A stretch of DNA of 64,000 bases. It comes from Limobrevibacterium gyesilva. GTDB taxonomy: Bacteria; Pseudomonadota; Alphaproteobacteria; Acetobacterales; Acetobacteraceae. Numbering within the stretch: the stretch's first letter is position 1; every line of letters begins with the position of its first letter. The DNA is taken from NCBI RefSeq assembly GCF_025989185.1, contig NZ_JAPDNT010000012.1, positions 1 to 64,000 on the forward strand, read 5' to 3'. Positions 1 through 6,738 of the stretch are shown one piece after another. The translations under genes and the position numbers were made by a program. The notes beneath the pieces are model-generated. The model did not search any database. It saw only the letters and a program-made list of their open reading frames with translations, and was not told the DNA's origin.

Positions 1-892
1 GCCGCGGGACGGCCGCAGCCTGCATTTCGGTGGCCGGTGCCGGCGTCCGAGCGGCCGGGGGTGGAACCGGATTGGCGGGCGGCGGGCTGGGCGTGAGATC
101 AGGCGCCGGCACCGGCGGATCCACGCGGGGGACCGCCCGCGTCGACGCGGTAGGCTCATGCGGTTCCGGCACAACGCCCCCGGATGCGACGGCACGCGGC
201 ATCGCAGCGCTGGCGGGCGCCTGGGTCGCGACCGCGACCGCCTCTACGGGCTGCCTGGCCACGCGGTTCCAGGCGTACCATCCAACGCCGGCGACGATAA
301 TCGAGCCTGCGCCGAGCAATCCGATGCGGCTCCAGCCGCTCCGGGTCGCCTTCGCCAGCGCAGCCGGGTCCGGCAGCACGCGGTAGATCGGCACCGGGTC
401 GACGATGTTCTTGACCTTCCGGTCGCCGAGGGACTGGTAGCCACAAACCAGCTTGTATCTGATCTGCTCGTACACCCCGCCCGAGATGTAGATGTTGCCG
501 GGCTCGGCGAGCTGCTCCAGCCGCTCCGCGACGTTGACGCCCTCGCCAAAGACATCGTCGGGCTCGACGATGACGTCCCCAAGATTGACCCCGATGCGGA
601 AGCGTATCCACTGCGCGCTGGGCAGCTCGAGATTGCGGCCGACCATGCTCTGCTGGATCACGATCGCGCAACGCACCGCCTCGACCGGACTGTCGAACAC
701 GGCAAGAAACCCGTCGCCGATCGTCTTGACCAGCCGCCCGCGATGCTCGGCAATCGTCGGCTCGATCAACTCGCGAAAAAGCCGCTGCACCCGCAGATGG
801 GTGCCTTTCTCGTCGGCTCCCATCAAGCGTGTATAGCCTGCAATATCGGCCTTGATAATGGCGGCGAGTCTCCGCGTGCTTTCGCCCGACAT
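1..892 (-). CDS. Class III adenylate/guanylate cyclase, 3' end outside window
   Basis: Predicted to make cAMP or cGMP from ATP or GTP. The 297 visible residues open with the cyclase catalytic domain (about 8-175). First metal-binding Asp is D16 in IIKADIAGYTRLM and the second is D60 in KTIGDGFLAVF, followed by the conserved block DVFGEGVNVAERLEQLAEPG. A single membrane segment (about 190-208, IGLLGAGSIIVAGVGWYAW) follows, then a long Pro/Ala-rich tail that is still open at base 1. The catalytic domain therefore lies N-terminal and probably cytosolic, and the tail is cut by the window. The start at 892 has GAGG six bases upstream; in-frame ATGs 12 and 27 bases further upstream are alternatives. 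It is divergent from the ArsR gene. ATP versus GTP preference cannot be read here. Family assignment is firm; the function of the missing C-terminus is unknown. Confidence 0.88.
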   Translation of the reverse strand, partial: MSGESTRRLAAIIKADIAGYTRLMGADEKGTHLRVQRLFRELIEPTIAEHRGRLVKTIGDGFLAVFDSPVEAVRCAIVIQQSMVGRNLELPSAQWIRFRIGVNLGDVIVEPDDVFGEGVNVAERLEQLAEPGNIYISGGVYEQIRYKLVCGYQSLGDRKVKNIVDPVPIYRVLPDPAALAKATRSGWSRIGLLGAGSIIVAGVGWYAWNRVARQPVEAVAVATQAPASAAMPRAVASGGVVPEPHEPTASTRAVPRVDPPVPAPDLTPSPPPANPVPPPAARTPAPATEMQAAAVPR

Positions 893-1053
893 GAAACGCC
901 TCATCAGACCACACACCATTATAGCGAAGGCCTTGGATACGCAGCAATGAATCGCGCGCCGGCCGCCTCCGGACGAGGATCGCGCATCGGTGCAGGAAGG
1001 CGTCTCGCCGCAAGCCGCACCGCGTCGTGGCCGGACCCAGGCTCTCGGCCCCA

Positions 1054-1109
1054 ATACTAAAGCGATTGCTTATCTGTCCGCGCCATGATACTAAAGCACA
1101 TGCTTAACC
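1054..1109. promoter_or_regulatory. Two tandem operator-like inverted repeats overlapping the arsR-type start codon
   Basis: ATACTAAAGC-gat-TGCTTA (from 1054) and ATACTAAAGC-aca-TGCTTAA (from 1088) are two copies of a dyad, 34 bp apart or about three helical turns. The second copy contains the ATG at 1100. ArsR-family repressors bind AT-rich dyads of this kind in their own promoters, so autoregulation is the likely role. Binding itself is inferred. Confidence 0.6.
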
Positions 1110-1456
1110 AATCATCCCCGCTCGACCTGACCTTCCAGGCCCTCGCCGATCCCACGCGACGGGCCATGATGGAGCGGCTGTCGCGCAGTCCGGCCTCGGT
1201 CAGCGAACTGGCGCGCCCGCTCGCCATGTCCCTCCCGGCCGTGATGCAGCATCTGGCCGTCCTGGAGGGCTCGGGTCTGGTGGTCTCCGAAAAGATCGGG
1301 CGCGTCAGAACCTGCCGGATCGAACGTCGGGCGCTGAGCCTGGCGGAAGAATGGATCAACGCCCGCCGCACCGAGTGGGAGCGCAAGCTCGACCGGCTGG
1401 GTGGCTATCTCAACGAACTGAAAGACAAAGGAGGCGGCGATGACTCACACGAATGA
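1100..1456 (+). CDS. ArsR/SmtB-family winged-helix transcriptional regulator
   Basis: A 118-residue DNA-binding repressor. The N-terminal half has the hallmark FQALADPTRRAMMERLSR, then the helix-turn-helix SVSELARPLAMSLPAVMQHL, then a wing and a C-terminal helical segment (WINARRTEWERKLDRLGGYL). No CxC metal-binding motif is present, so this is the non-metal ArsR subtype that travels with SRPBCC (AHSA1) proteins. I chose ATG 1100 because the protein then begins MLNQSS like its relatives; ATG 1085 would add five residues. No clear Shine-Dalgarno precedes either start, and the start codon sits within the downstream operator. The 3' end overlaps the SRPBCC gene by 17 bases, so the two are translationally coupled and probably regulated together. 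Ligand unknown. Confidence 0.88.
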   Translation: MLNQSSPLDLTFQALADPTRRAMMERLSRSPASVSELARPLAMSLPAVMQHLAVLEGSGLVVSEKIGRVRTCRIERRALSLAEEWINARRTEWERKLDRLGGYLNELKDKGGGDDSHE

Positions 1457-2381
1457 CACGAAGACCGGCTCGAAGCCCGCACCCCTGGTGATCTCCCGCA
1501 CGTTTGCCGCCCCGCGCGCGCTGGTGTTCAAGGCCTGGAGCAGCGCCGAGCATATGAAGCGCTGGTTCAGCCCCGAAGGCTACACCGTGCCTGCGGCCGA
1601 GATCGACTTCCGGCCCGGCGGTGTCTGCGCCATCTGCATGCGCTCGCCCGAAGGGCAGGACATCTGGTCCAAGGGCGTCTACATCGAGATCTCGCCACCG
1701 GATCGGCTGGTGTTCACGTCCGGGGTCGCGATTGGCGACTCGCCGAAGTTCACCGCCCGCACCACCGTCACGTTCGAGGACGACGGGGCCGGGACCCGCA
1801 TGACCGTTCATCAGGCATACGATATTCACGACGAGAGCTTCCTCGCCGCCGTCGCGGGCGCCCCGGAAGGCTGGCGCACCACCCTGGATAAGCTGGAGCA
1901 GGAGGTAGCGCGGATCCAGGCCCCCGAGCGCCGTTCCGTCGTTCACGCCAGCTTCTCTCTGGAGCGCACCTACGACGCCGCGCCGGCGGTGGTGTTCCAC
2001 GCCCTCTCGGACAGGGCGGCCAAGGCCCGCTGGTTCGAGGGCGGCGACGGCTATGCCTTGCTCGAGCGCGAAATGGATGTCCGCCCCGGCGGGCGCGAGC
2101 GCGTGAGCGGGCGCTGGACCAGCGGCACGGTCTCGACCTTCGATGCGGTCTACTACGACGTCGTGCCGAACGAACGGCTTGTCTACGCCTACGAAATGCA
2201 CCTCGACGATCGCAAGATCTCGGTCTCCCTGGCCACCGTGGAGCTTACGCCGGCGGGCACGGGCACCCGGCTTGTGGTCACCGAACAGGGCGCCTTCCTC
2301 GACGGCTACGACGACGCCGGCTCACGCGAGCACGGCACCGGCTTCCTGTTGGATCGACTGGGCGCGTCGCTCCAGGGATGA
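1440..2381 (+). CDS. Tandem SRPBCC (AHSA1-like) two-domain protein
   Basis: A 313-residue cytosolic protein made of two START/Bet v1-like ligand-binding folds. Domain 1 covers about residues 14-160 (ISRTFAAPRALVFKAWSSAE, FRPGG, and the C-terminal helix GWRTTLDKLEQEV). Domain 2 covers about 168-312 (LERTYDAAPAVVFHAL, VRPGG, FLDGYDD). Single-domain relatives are about 140-160 residues, so this is a fusion of two copies. Such proteins bind hydrophobic ligands in a cavity; no catalytic residue can be named. The start at 1440 is set by the strong site AAAGGAGGCGGCG immediately upstream, inside the ArsR gene. Expression is probably controlled by that repressor. A 92-bp near-copy of bases 2110-2201 lies 1.2 kb downstream. 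Confidence 0.85.
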   Translation: MTHTNDTKTGSKPAPLVISRTFAAPRALVFKAWSSAEHMKRWFSPEGYTVPAAEIDFRPGGVCAICMRSPEGQDIWSKGVYIEISPPDRLVFTSGVAIGDSPKFTARTTVTFEDDGAGTRMTVHQAYDIHDESFLAAVAGAPEGWRTTLDKLEQEVARIQAPERRSVVHASFSLERTYDAAPAVVFHALSDRAAKARWFEGGDGYALLEREMDVRPGGRERVSGRWTSGTVSTFDAVYYDVVPNERLVYAYEMHLDDRKISVSLATVELTPAGTGTRLVVTEQGAFLDGYDDAGSREHGTGFLLDRLGASLQG

Positions 2382-2446
2382 AGGGCACACGCGCTGTCGC
2401 CTGCGCGCCACGACACCAAACCCGCGCTGGCAGCAGGCGGCCGCGT

Positions 2447-2461
2447 CCGGAAGCCTTCCGG
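2447..2461. terminator. Short perfect palindrome between convergent genes
   Basis: CCGGAAGCCTTCCGG can form a compact GC-rich hairpin, and AGCTG-N6-CAGCT follows at 2476-2491. Both lie between the convergent SRPBCC and methyltransferase genes. There is no T-run, so an intrinsic terminator role is only possible. Confidence 0.25.
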
Positions 2462-2510
2462 TCCATGCAGCGTAAAGCTGTCCTGGCAGCTGGAGGGGGG
2501 CACGCCACCG

Positions 2511-3212
2511 TCACCCCTGGCGCGTGAAGCGCACCATCTGCTGGTTGCGTGGATGCGCCCAGTTACCGATCACGGACATCTGCCAACCGCTCGCCTGCGA
2601 CGCAATGCCCTGCAGGTCGTGCAGCGTCGTATGGAACGGATCGCGGTCCGGCGAGGTGGCGACTCCCCCGGGCCACTGGGTGAACGCCTTGTCCGCCACC
2701 CCCGGCGGCGCCAGGAACACCGTGACGAAGAGCTGCCCGCCAGGGCGGAAATGCGGCGCCACCGACGACAAACAGGCGCCCAGCCGTGCGATCGGCATGT
2801 GCGTGAACACCGACTGCGCTATCCCGAAATCGAACATGCACCGGAAGCCGGAGACGTCGAAAACGGCATTGGCGGCGAAGTTCCCGCGCGGGAAACGGCC
2901 GGCCAGCCCGGCTGGCTCGATCTCGCGCACATAGCCCGCCTCAAGCAGCGCTGCCTGCAGGTCGATGGCGTAGTAGTTGCCGGAATCAAGATACGGAACC
3001 AGCTTCACCCCCGCGCGAAGACTGCCCGCACCGATATCGATCAGGGTGTGCTGCGGCCGCAACCCGTTCGCCTTCAGGAAATCCGCCTGGAGGGCACCGA
3101 GTTCGTCCCACAGCCCACCGATCACGTCACGGTGGTTGCCGCCGGCTACGTGCTTGTTGATCAGTTCCGTATCGTCGTAGGGACTGAAAGCCTGAGCGGA
3201 TGTATCCGACAT
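2511..3212 (-). CDS. Class I SAM-dependent methyltransferase
   Basis: A 233-residue soluble protein. Motif I is LIDIGAGSLRAG (about residue 60), the classic glycine-rich SAM-binding loop, with an acidic end of strand 2 at YYAIDLQ. A later FDFGIAQSVFTHMP and PGGQLFVTVF match motifs post-I to III of the Rossmann methyltransferase fold. ATG 3212 (MSDTSAQAF) was chosen because GAGGG lies ten bases upstream; a longer frame to 3278 has no such site. The substrate is not evident. The gene is convergent with the SRPBCC gene and is followed upstream by decayed DNA, so it may be part of an acquired or eroding segment. Fold assignment is firm, substrate unknown. Confidence 0.78.
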   Translation of the reverse strand: MSDTSAQAFSPYDDTELINKHVAGGNHRDVIGGLWDELGALQADFLKANGLRPQHTLIDIGAGSLRAGVKLVPYLDSGNYYAIDLQAALLEAGYVREIEPAGLAGRFPRGNFAANAVFDVSGFRCMFDFGIAQSVFTHMPIARLGACLSSVAPHFRPGGQLFVTVFLAPPGVADKAFTQWPGGVATSPDRDPFHTTLHDLQGIASQASGWQMSVIGNWAHPRNQQMVRFTRQG

Positions 3213-3343
3213 GAAGTCTGCCCTCGCCCGATGCCGGGCTTCATTACGCCTGACATCCGAAAGGCTGCACGGGTGCACTGCGATACTCGGACGATCAGCA
3301 CGGGATGAGCGCCTGTCAAGGCTGCACCCGTGAACGGCTCAGA

Positions 3344-3435
3344 GGCGCTGGACCAGCGGCACGGTCTCGACCTTCGACGCGGTCTGCGACGACGGGGTGC
3401 CGAACGAACGGCTTGTCTACGCCTACGAGATGCAC
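3344..3435 (+). pseudogene. Broken 92-bp copy of the SRPBCC gene
   Basis: Bases 3344-3435 match 2110-2201 with about six mismatches (about 93% identity) and no gaps, starting at GGCGCTGGACC and ending at ATGCAC. The match corresponds to the middle of SRPBCC domain 2. Flanking sequence does not match, so this is a gene fragment left by a partial duplication or recombination. It has no start and no intact reading frame of its own. Confidence 0.75.
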
Positions 3436-3720
3436 TCCGTCCGCCTTCGCCAGAGGACCGGCCTGCCGTTTAAGGTTCGGCAGAACCCGCTCGGCTGTCG
3501 CATGCGCTTGAAGCACTTGCGGCTCGCCTTTGACAATCATCACGCGCGATCAGTGGGCCTGGTGCAGCACAATAGAAGTGGTAACCCGCCGCCGTTGGCG
3601 TCCCACACCGTGCTCTTGGGTCGCAGGTTCTTCGGCGAAGCCTGCCACGGGCATCAGGCCGCGACTACGTAGAGGATCGCGTTCAGCACCTCACGCACGT
3701 TAACCGCGCACCGAAGGACG
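3436..3720 (-). mobile_element. Possible decayed IS5-like transposase debris
   Basis: On the minus strand the frame at 3654-3698 reads VREVLNAILYVVAA then stop, which resembles the N-terminal part of IS5-group transposases (REVLNAI..Y). Further along, a short frame around 3560-3620 reads KSTVWDANGGGLPLLL, which faintly resembles the TK.H...D..G.PL segment of the same enzymes. Frames are broken and no terminal inverted repeats were seen. This stretch, with the neighbouring SRPBCC fragment, fills the 620-base gap before the next intact gene. The assignment is tentative. Confidence 0.3.
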
Positions 3721-3834
3721 AGGAAGCAGGCCGCAGCCTGGCTGGCCCACCAGCCGCCGCCGACCGCATATTGCAACGATCGCACGCTGGCCGAGGAGCC
3801 TCCCCCGGCCGCGGCAAGCTCCCCCGCTATGTCA

Positions 3835-5433
3835 TCACGCCGTCTTCTTGACGTTCCAGAACAGCGGGAAGGGCGCCTTCACGATGCCCTCGATATTGCT
3901 GCGCCGTGCCAGCGGCTGGAACGCCTGGCCGAGCGGGTAGAACGGCACCTCTTCCCATGTCAGCAGCTGGATCTGCTCGGCGACCTTCTTCTGCGTGGCC
4001 AGATCCGGCGCGTCAAACCAGGCGCTGCGCAGATCTTCCATCCTCTGGCTGGAATACCAGCCGAACCAGCCCTTCTCACCCTGCCCCCCGATCGGGGCAT
4101 GCGCGCCGGGATCGGCCAGGTTGAGCCCTTCCCAGGACGTGCAGAACGCGCTCCACCCGCCGTTGTCGACGGTTCCCTTGTTGTTGCGGCGGTTGATCAT
4201 GGTGCCCCAGTCGGACGCCTGGAAATCGACATTGAGGCCCACTTTGCGCAGCAGGTCGGCGCCGACCTGGCAATACGCAAACAGCACCGGATAGTCGGTG
4301 GGCGCGAGGAACACCACGCGCTCGCCTTTGTAGCCGCTTTCGGCCACCAGACGCTTGGCCTTGTTCAGATCGCGCGGCCCGGTCAGCACATCCAGCCCAG
4401 CGGTATTGGCCAGCGGCGAGCCCGGGGTGAACACACCCACGCCCGTCGCAAACAGTTCGGTCTCGCTGCCGATGGCGGCGGCCATGAAATCGTCCTGCAC
4501 GATCGCCGGCAGGATGGCGCGGCGCAGTTTCACGTTGTCGAACGGCGGATGCAGCATATTGAAGCGCATCACCGCCATGGTGCCGAACTTGTCCAGCAGA
4601 TCGACGTTCACGCCGCGCGCCTTGCGCAGCAGCGCCAGCAGATCGGGGCTTGGCGTCTGCCACCAATCGGCCTCGCCGTTCTGCATCGCCCCGGCCGCGG
4701 TTGCCGGGTCCGGCATCACCTTCCACTCGATGCGGTCGAAATTCGCAACCTTGCCGCCGGCGACGAAGCTGGGAGCCTCCTGGCGCGGCACATAGGCTTC
4801 GTTGCGCGCGAACGTCGCCAGCGCGCCGGGCACCCATTGCTCGCGCAGGAAGCGATAGGGGCCCGAGCCGGTGTACTCGTCGATCTGCTTGTAGGCGTCG
4901 GTCGTGGCCATCCGCTCCGGCATGATGAAGCAGACATTGGCCGTGGGCTTGCCCAGGGCCAACGCCAGAAGCGGGAACGGCTTCTTCAGCTTGAACTCGA
5001 AGGCGCGGTCGTCGATGGCGCGGATCTCGTTCAGCGCAGCCTCCAGCCGCTGGCCAAAGCCGTCGCGCTTCATCCAGCGCTTCACCGAAGCAATGCAGTC
5101 GGCCGAGCGCACCGGCGTGTTGTCGTGAAACGTCAGGCCGTCGCGAAGCCGCATGCGCCAGGTCAGGCCGGCATCGCCGACCTCATACGCCTCGACCATC
5201 TGCGGCGTCGGCGCCATCGCCTCGTTCACGCCGAACAGCGTGTCCCAGACCATGTAGCCGAAGTTGCGGGCAACCGTGGTGGTGGCCCAGATCGGGTCGG
5301 GGTTCTGCAGGTTGCCTTCGGGAATGAAGCGCAAGGTCCGTGCCGCCGTCTGCGCGATGGCCGGGCGCGGCAGGCCCGAAGTGGACAAGGTCGCGGCAGC
5401 GGCAGCCCCTGCCAGTAGTTGGCGACGCAACAT
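3835..5433 (-). CDS. ABC transporter substrate-binding protein, family 5 (peptide/nickel type)
   Basis: A 532-residue exported binding protein that would capture a peptide, nickel-chelate or related solute and deliver it to an ABC permease. The N-terminus MLRRQLLAGAAAAATLSTSG ending PAIAQ is a cleavable leader with an RR pair, possibly Tat. The mature part shows the SBP_bac_5 pattern: LRFIPEGNLQNPDPIW, WRMRLRDGLTFHDNTPV, GSGPYRF, then the long lobe to about residue 520. Length is normal for the family. No permease or ATPase gene is adjacent; the next gene upstream is the DUF1028 gene, about 230 bases away. It must work with a transporter encoded elsewhere or with a shared permease. Substrate cannot be read from sequence. 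Confidence 0.87.
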   Translation of the reverse strand: MLRRQLLAGAAAAATLSTSGLPRPAIAQTAARTLRFIPEGNLQNPDPIWATTTVARNFGYMVWDTLFGVNEAMAPTPQMVEAYEVGDAGLTWRMRLRDGLTFHDNTPVRSADCIASVKRWMKRDGFGQRLEAALNEIRAIDDRAFEFKLKKPFPLLALALGKPTANVCFIMPERMATTDAYKQIDEYTGSGPYRFLREQWVPGALATFARNEAYVPRQEAPSFVAGGKVANFDRIEWKVMPDPATAAGAMQNGEADWWQTPSPDLLALLRKARGVNVDLLDKFGTMAVMRFNMLHPPFDNVKLRRAILPAIVQDDFMAAAIGSETELFATGVGVFTPGSPLANTAGLDVLTGPRDLNKAKRLVAESGYKGERVVFLAPTDYPVLFAYCQVGADLLRKVGLNVDFQASDWGTMINRRNNKGTVDNGGWSAFCTSWEGLNLADPGAHAPIGGQGEKGWFGWYSSQRMEDLRSAWFDAPDLATQKKVAEQIQLLTWEEVPFYPLGQAFQPLARRSNIEGIVKAPFPLFWNVKKTA

Positions 5434-5660
5434 GAAGGTTCTCCGTTGGGAATTAGTCGGCGTGTCCGAGACTGCGCCCGGCCGACGGTCGCGATTGATC
5501 TTGTTTCTTCTTCCGCCTGCTCAACCGAATGCGGCGAATTCCAGCAATGTCGAGGGTAGGCCAAGTACTCAGGCTCCGCAACCGCGACGCCAGACCGGCT
5601 TGTTGTGTAATGAACAACGTCATCAGGCAGGCGCAGATCGCCTGCCCGATGTCACTTGCC

Positions 5661-6380
5661 CTACCGCCGCAGGCGAAGGTCCAGTCCCCTCGCGATCCAG
5701 GGTGCTTCAATGGCGTCCAGGTCGATGAGTCCCGCCGGATCGGCCTTGCTTGGCGCGTGCTTCAGGCCGGGCGCGCGATCGCGGCGCCAAATCGCCAGCA
5801 GGCGCTTCAACTCCGGCAGCGGCTCCGCGTGATCATCGACACGGATGCTCAGGTCGGGAAAATCCTCGGTCGTGGTCAGCACCATCGCCGCCGACTGCCG
5901 GCCGCGCCGGTCCCCGCCCGCGGCCTCACCGGCCAGCATCCCTTCCATCAGGCGTTCGGGCACCGGCAGGCCCGCGCCGGCGGTGAAGGCGGCGAGCGAC
6001 GCCGGCACGACAGCGTCGTTCGCCAGCATGTTGCCGGCGACGCTGACCGCATCGCCGGCCGCGCTGCCGCACCACGTCACGCAATTATCCCCGGTCCAGG
6101 CCGAACTGCGTCCATGACGGTCCACCGCGTGCACCTGGCGCAACCCGCGACCGGCATCCCCGGCAATGGCACTCGCAATGGCAGCATCGGGGGCAAGCCC
6201 GCGCGCCATCGCGTCCAGAATCGCCGGGCCAAGATAGCGGTTGGTAATGGATTGCGTGGCCACTGCGCCCACGCCGGCGCGCACATGCGGCACGGTGGCG
6301 CCGACGGCGAAGTTCTTGGTGGCGACTGCGATTGCGAAGGCGCCGGTGGCACGGTCGTAGGTGACGATCGACCAGGTCAT
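5661..6380 (-). CDS. DUF1028 family protein
   Basis: A 239-residue protein of the DUF1028 family, whose members have an Ntn-hydrolase-like appearance but no proven general activity. Family marks: WSIVTYDRATGAFAIAVATK at the N-terminus, VGAVATQSI around residue 45, a central TGDNCVTWCG and then VAGNML. The start at 6380 places the conserved WSIV at the extreme N-terminus and is preceded by GGAG seven bases upstream; ATG 6392 would add MERL. It lies between two family 5 binding-protein genes on the same strand. DUF1028 genes are often found next to dipeptide-type transport and peptidase genes, so a role in handling an imported amide or peptide is plausible, but that is inference. Confidence 0.82.
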   Translation of the reverse strand: MTWSIVTYDRATGAFAIAVATKNFAVGATVPHVRAGVGAVATQSITNRYLGPAILDAMARGLAPDAAIASAIAGDAGRGLRQVHAVDRHGRSSAWTGDNCVTWCGSAAGDAVSVAGNMLANDAVVPASLAAFTAGAGLPVPERLMEGMLAGEAAGGDRRGRQSAAMVLTTTEDFPDLSIRVDDHAEPLPELKRLLAIWRRDRAPGLKHAPSKADPAGLIDLDAIEAPWIARGLDLRLRR

Positions 6381-6459
6381 GAGCCTCTCCATTTCCGATG
6401 TCCAACCGCTACCGCACGCGGCAGCGCCTTGCCAGCCCCCCGGATGGCAGGCGAGCGTC

Positions 6460-6738
6460 CTACGCGGCGATGTTGCGCCCGGGCCCGTCGCGTCGGGCCG
6501 CCACAAGCAGGAACGGCGGGCGCTGACGCTCGTCGGCCAGGCTGGGCCGCGACGCGATCTGCTGCTCGGCCGGGCCCCACTCCTCGACATGGGAGATGGC
6601 GAAGCCAACGCGCAGCAGCATGTTGACATAAGCCGCGAGGGTCCGGTGCTGCTTGATCACGCCCTTGGTCAGCCAGTCCGTGGAACGGGGGCCTTCGTCC
6701 AGGTAGCTGCCGACCGGCCAGGTCTTGCGCCCCGCCCC
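6460..6738 (-). pseudogene. C-terminal remnant of a SAM-dependent methyltransferase
   Basis: About 90 codons read YLDEGPRSTDWLTKGVIKQH, RTLAAYVNMLLRVGF, VEEWGP and RPPFLLVAARR, which is the C-terminal third of a ubiquinone/menaquinone-type class I methyltransferase. The SAM-binding half is missing. The frame is continuous upstream until it meets the stop codon of the neighbouring binding-protein gene at 6739-6741, which lies in the same frame. There is no proper start; GTG 6660 would give only 66 residues. The sequence is still well conserved, suggesting recent truncation by a deletion that joined it to the binding-protein gene. A functional product is unlikely. Confidence 0.7.

Noticed and set aside
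156-1060. Two open frames of about 285-300 codons across the cyclase region
   Set aside because: The true frame is the cyclase frame, which shows the two metal Asp motifs; these others read as shadows in Arg- and Ala-rich text.
3397-3672. Open frame of 91 codons on the plus strand in the decayed region
   Set aside because: It runs out of the duplicated SRPBCC fragment into unrelated sequence in a different frame from the parent gene's start and lacks a ribosome site.
3829-5418. Open frame of 529 codons on the plus strand
   Set aside because: Antisense of the family 5 binding protein, which has a leader and family motifs; this frame has none.
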